From the NCBI GenBank assembly GCA_963631655.1, contig CAVGRR010000085.1, positions 1 through 6,438 on the forward strand: a DNA stretch of 6,438 nt, read 5' to 3'. A program made the translations under genes and the position numbers. Of this stretch, positions 3,795 to 6,438 are shown piece after piece; the stretch's first letter is position 1, and every line of letters starts with the position of its first letter. The notes under the pieces were generated by a model. The model searched no databases. It saw only the letters and a list, made by a program, of their open reading frames with translations, and was not told the origin of the DNA. The DNA comes from Methanomethylophilus sp963631655 (GTDB lineage: Archaea > Thermoplasmatota > Thermoplasmata > Methanomassiliicoccales > Methanomethylophilaceae).

Positions 3795-6134
3795 ATGAGG
3801 AAAACGATGTTGTTAATCGCTGCCGCGCTGGTGTGCGTGTCGGCTTTCGTGTTGTTCAGCGGATCGGATGGGGCGGAGGCAGAGGTCTCCGACGACTCCG
3901 GTTCCTGCGGAGAGACTGCTTCGAACGGCGAATCGGCGAAACAGACATTCAAGATGACACTTATCCTCTGGGATGGCAAAACCTCCGAGATGTGGTTCAC
4001 CGGAGGGGGTATCATGACCATACCTCCCGACCCCGAGAGGACGGGATACACCTTCCTGTACTGGTTCAAGGACGATTACGAGTACGTCTTCCCCGAGATC
4101 ATGCCTACCGAGGATCTCACCCTCGAGGCCGTCTGGAAGATCAACAAGTATACCATATCGTTCGATACCGACGGAGGAAGCAGCGTGCCAGAGATCACGA
4201 AGTATTTCGGTACGGAAATCTTCGCACCGAATGATCCGACCAAGACCGGATACAAGTTCTGTTATTGGACGGAGGACGGCATGTTCTCGTACGACTTCCC
4301 CGATACCATGCCTGGCGAGAACGTCCGTCTCAAGGCCGTCTGGTCGATCGGCGAGTATACGATATCATTCCTCAGCTACGGGGGAACATACGTACCGAAT
4401 ATCACAAAGAAATTCGGTTCGGAGATCTCCGCACCGAATGATCCGACCAGGACCGGGTACACGTTCCGGTATTGGGAGGGGGAGGACGGTAACGAGTTCG
4501 TCTTCGAGACAATGCCCGGCGAGAATCACACCCTGACAGCCGTGTGGGACGCCAATCCTTACGGCTACACCGTGAAGTATCAGGACGGAAACGGCAACAC
4601 CCTCGCCGATGATGTGACAGGCACCGCCGACTTCGGCACCGAGGTCGATGCGGAACTGAAGGAGATCACCGGTTACACTGCACCCTCCGCCGCCAAGATC
4701 AGGATCACGGAGATCGCGGACAATAACGTGAAGGTCTATGTCTACACCATCAACTCTTACGACGTGACCGTGAAGTACGTCTACTCCGACGGATCCACAG
4801 CCGCGGATACTGAGATTGTTTCCGTGAATTACAAGGAAGACTATAGAGTGGACTCTCCTGCAATAACCGGTTACACTGCCGATAAGACAGCTGTCTCCGG
4901 CACTATGGGTGCCGGAGACGTCAGTGAGACGGTCATCTACACTATCAACTCCTACGATGTCTCCGCGACCTATGTCTACTCCGACGGATCCAAGGCCGAC
5001 GAGACCAAGACGACCTCCGTGGAATACGGGAAGCCTTACAACGTGGAGACCCCCGCCGTGGTCGGCTACACCGCCGACAAGGCGGCCGTGTCCGGCACCA
5101 TGGGTGCCGATGATGTCGCCGTCACGGTCACCTACACCGTCAACACCTACACTATCACCTTCGACACCGACGGAGGAGTTCCTGCTGTCGATGCCATCAC
5201 CAAGGATTACGGCACTTCCGTGACCGCACCCGGATCTCCGACCAAGACTGGATACACGTTCCAGTACTGGACCCAGGACGGAAAGACAGGGTATTCCTTC
5301 CCCGAGACTATGCCTGCCGAGGACATTGCCTTAAAAGCCGTCTGGAAGGCCAATGCGTACACGGTATCCTTCAGCGTCGACGGAAAAGAGGTATCTGCAG
5401 GAAAGTACGATTACGACACTCCTGTCAAGAACATCTCTGCGCCTGCGGATCCCTCCAAGGATGCTGATGCAAAGTACTCCTACACCTTCGCCGGATGGGA
5501 TGGATATACAGATGATGTGAAGATCTCGGGAGACACCGTGTTCAAGGCGGTGTTCGCCGCTAAAGAGGTTTCTGGTTCTGCATATACCATAGAGGCGGAG
5601 AAGCAGACCGTTTCCGTATCCGACTCTGTCGTGGAAGTGGCGAAGAGATCTGCCGCAACAGATGCCACCACCGTCCTGAAGGTCACCGCCGGAAAGAGCA
5701 CCGTCGTGTTCGACAGTGTTGCTTTGCAGAGCGTCACCGCCGGAGAACTGAAGGTGTCGGAACTCTCTGAAGAAGAGAAGACCGATTTGAAAGAAGAAAT
5801 CGGTGACAGTCCCGTCTATTCCATCTCCTTCGGTACCAACACCTCCTTCGGAAACGGAACCGCTACAGTCACCGTGCCCTACGCCCCGAAGGAAGGACAG
5901 GGTACGAACAATCTCGAGGTGTGGTATCTCAAAGACGGAAAGGTCGTAGAGAAGCTGTCCGCAACATATGAGAACGGGGCCGTGACCTTCGTCACAGGCC
6001 ACTTCTCCGATTATGCGGTGGTTTACGTCGAGTCCGAGGAGGAATGCTCCTCCATGATGATGATCGCGATCATCGCAATCATTGTTATCGTAGCGGTTGC
6101 AGGCGCCGTCATCGTGAAGAAGAGGAAGGCCTGA
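3795..6134 (+). CDS. Secreted, membrane-anchored InlB/MucBP-like repeat surface protein
   Basis: A 779-residue surface protein. Residues 1-29 form a signal peptide (MRK, a hydrophobic core to about 21, likely cleavage after AEA). Five InlB-B type (Listeria-Bacteroides) repeats lie at about 52-114, 119-183, 188-251, 452-517 and 522-587, with the hallmark YTISFDTDGG, P.KTGY.F.YW and ETMP.E...KAVW; the last is divergent. Between them are three MucBP-like repeats (258-318, 322-383, 387-448) of the pattern Y.V.Y.YSDGS, GYTADK.AVSGTM. A C-terminal domain (about 592-747) contains LEVWYLKDGKVVEK and TGHFSDYAVVY, seen in many repeat adhesins. A transmembrane helix (754-774) and KKRKA end the chain, so the repeats face outward. 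Known relatives in gut archaea and bacteria are adhesin-like; the ligand here is unknown. The ATG follows GAGGG with 7 nt spacing. The gene seems monocistronic. Confidence 0.88.
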   Translation: MRKTMLLIAAALVCVSAFVLFSGSDGAEAEVSDDSGSCGETASNGESAKQTFKMTLILWDGKTSEMWFTGGGIMTIPPDPERTGYTFLYWFKDDYEYVFPEIMPTEDLTLEAVWKINKYTISFDTDGGSSVPEITKYFGTEIFAPNDPTKTGYKFCYWTEDGMFSYDFPDTMPGENVRLKAVWSIGEYTISFLSYGGTYVPNITKKFGSEISAPNDPTRTGYTFRYWEGEDGNEFVFETMPGENHTLTAVWDANPYGYTVKYQDGNGNTLADDVTGTADFGTEVDAELKEITGYTAPSAAKIRITEIADNNVKVYVYTINSYDVTVKYVYSDGSTAADTEIVSVNYKEDYRVDSPAITGYTADKTAVSGTMGAGDVSETVIYTINSYDVSATYVYSDGSKADETKTTSVEYGKPYNVETPAVVGYTADKAAVSGTMGADDVAVTVTYTVNTYTITFDTDGGVPAVDAITKDYGTSVTAPGSPTKTGYTFQYWTQDGKTGYSFPETMPAEDIALKAVWKANAYTVSFSVDGKEVSAGKYDYDTPVKNISAPADPSKDADAKYSYTFAGWDGYTDDVKISGDTVFKAVFAAKEVSGSAYTIEAEKQTVSVSDSVVEVAKRSAATDATTVLKVTAGKSTVVFDSVALQSVTAGELKVSELSEEEKTDLKEEIGDSPVYSISFGTNTSFGNGTATVTVPYAPKEGQGTNNLEVWYLKDGKVVEKLSATYENGAVTFVTGHFSDYAVVYVESEEECSSMMMIAIIAIIVIVAVAGAVIVKKRKA
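3948..4547 (+). repeat. Three tandem InlB-B type repeats
   Basis: Coding repeats at about 3948-4136, 4149-4343 and 4356-4547, each 63-65 codons. The second and third share SAPNDPT/FAPNDPT and MPGEN at the protein level and the DNA stretch caccgaatgatccgacca, which points to recent duplication. The first is more diverged and lacks the opening YTISF strand. Two further units of the type lie at 5148-5345 and 5358-5555. Confidence 0.8.
4758..5138 (+). repeat. Two near-identical MucBP-like repeats
   Basis: Units at 4758-4943 and 4953-5138, each 62 codons, share YVYSDGS, GYTADK and AVSGTMGA and long DNA stretches such as gtctactccgacggatcca. A more diverged unit precedes them at 4566-4748. Their similarity suggests recent duplication and a site where repeat number could vary between strains. 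Confidence 0.78.
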
Positions 6135-6157
6135 AAAGCAACTGCTTCCTGAGGTCT

Positions 6158-6179
6158 GGCACATCGGAATCCATGTGCC
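6158..6179. repeat. Perfect 7-bp hairpin downstream of the surface gene
   Basis: GGCACAT (6158-6164) and ATGTGCC (6173-6179) pair around an 8-nt loop, 23 nt after the surface-gene stop codon. It may stabilise or punctuate the 3' end of the mRNA. No U-tract follows, so it does not look like a classic archaeal terminator. Confidence 0.4.
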
Positions 6180-6186
6180 GAGTGTC

Positions 6187-6258
6187 AGATTCTTTGGAGG
6201 GCCTCCGGCCCTCCGGGCATGATGCCGCTTCGCGGCATCCCTGATGCCCGAAGATTCT
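6187..6258. repeat. Two abutting GC-rich hairpins flanked by a 7-bp direct repeat
   Basis: GGAGGGCC-TCC-GGCCCTCC (6196-6214) is a perfect 8-bp stem with a 3-nt loop. It is followed without a gap by GGGCAT (6215-6220) pairing with ATGCCC (6244-6249), which encloses a second perfect stem, GATGCCGC-TTC-GCGGCATC (6221-6239). The block is bounded by AGATTCT at 6187-6193 and again at 6252-6258. Such an arrangement resembles a REP-like or miniature palindromic element with a target duplication, or a structured 3' end shared by the two converging transcripts. Confidence 0.5.
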
Positions 6259-6292
6259 ACTGACTACCACCGATGTTGGAGGTATACACCAA

Positions 6293-6383
6293 TTACCTCA
6301 GCCGATCCAACAGAGAAATGTGCAGTTCCCTGCACCCATCCAGATCTCTGTCAATAGAACTTTCAGCGATCAACAGAAGTTCC
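6293..6383 (-). pseudogene. Short open frame, candidate 3' exon of an intron-interrupted gene
   Basis: Directly after the intron 3' splice site, one minus-strand frame stays open for 29 codons to a TAA at 6293-6295 (ELLLIAESSIDRDLDGC, then RELHISLLDRLR); the other two frames stop within seven codons. It could be the C-terminal end of a gene interrupted by the intron. If the intron is unspliced or the upstream exon is gone, it is a remnant. An ATG spans the splice junction, so a free-standing tiny ORF cannot be excluded. I do not recognise the sequence. Between here and the hairpins (6259-6292) I see nothing else. Confidence 0.3.
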
Positions 6384-6438
6384 ATCGAGTAGGGTCCGAG
6401 GGCTTAAGCCTTCGGTTGCCCTCTCACCCCACCGTACG
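6384..6438 (-). mobile_element. Group II intron, 3' end only (domain VI and part of domain V)
   Basis: On the minus strand the window edge starts with CGTACGGT, the usual 3' strand of group II intron domain V, then enters a domain VI hairpin. GAGAGGG (6419-6425) pairs with CCCT-A-CTC (6387-6394), leaving one A bulged at 6390. Further in, CCGA pairs with TCGG and GGC with GCC around a TTAA loop. The bulged A lies 6 nt before the terminal CTCGAT, which ends in the AY of group II 3' splice sites, putting the intron end at 6384. Branch-point position, stem and terminus all fit. Domains I-V and any reverse transcriptase gene would lie beyond 6438. The intron is a self-splicing ribozyme and retroelement; whether this copy is active cannot be seen. 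Confidence 0.72.

Noticed and set aside
5331..6164. A 277-codon minus-strand ORF
   Set aside because: It is antisense to the surface-protein gene and results from that gene's codon bias. Its translation shows no domain, and the plus-strand product has clear repeats, a signal peptide and an anchor.
6357..6382. Inverted repeat GAACTT/AAGTTC
   Set aside because: A 6-bp stem with a 14-nt loop next to the intron splice site is weak and inside the putative exon; it may well be chance.
1..6438. CRISPR array, tRNA or rRNA genes
   Set aside because: No regularly spaced identical short repeats, no cloverleaf with a T-loop motif and no rRNA-like conserved stretches were found by reading both strands.

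Overview
The window looks like a chromosomal segment of a euryarchaeon, most likely a gut-type member of the Methanomassiliicoccales (Thermoplasmata). That placement is an inference. It rests on a core archaeal translation operon (eS19, PDCD5-like protein, eL39, eL31, aIF6), archaeal TATA-type promoters combined with strong Shine-Dalgarno sites, and a large surface protein built from bacterial-type InlB-B and MucBP-like repeats with a C-terminal membrane anchor. All complete genes stop with TGA or TAA, none with TAG, which fits a pyrrolysine-using lineage but is a small sample.

Layout. Positions 1-737 (minus strand) hold a tandem family of unrecognised genes. A complete gene (186-737) encodes two copies of a 74-residue domain, and the start of a second gene (1-90, cut by the window edge) encodes the same domain; their promoter regions are also related. 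Positions 738-1048 are a divergent intergenic region with an inverted repeat, possible RNA hairpins and the TATA box of the ribosomal operon. Positions 1049-2921 (plus) are the tightly packed operon rps19e - PDCD5-like - rpl39e - rpl31e - aIF6, with each Shine-Dalgarno site at or across the preceding stop codon. Positions 2922-3563 (minus) encode a metallo-beta-lactamase-fold protein, convergent with aIF6 with no base between the two stop codons; most of its expected metal ligands are replaced. Positions 3795-6134 (plus) encode a 779-residue secreted, membrane-anchored repeat protein. Positions 6135-6292 hold three compact hairpins, two of them flanked by a 7-bp direct repeat. Positions 6293-6383 (minus) carry a short open frame that looks like a 3' exon, and 6384-6438 (minus) is the 3' end of a group II intron: domain VI with its bulged branch-point A and the 3' splice site. 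The rest of the intron lies beyond the window.

The centre is therefore a conserved translation operon, and both flanks are accessory: a duplicated unknown gene family on the left, and an adhesin-like protein, a hairpin cluster and a retroelement on the right. The points most worth following are the duplicated 74-residue domain family, the probable MBL pseudoenzyme and the intron end.
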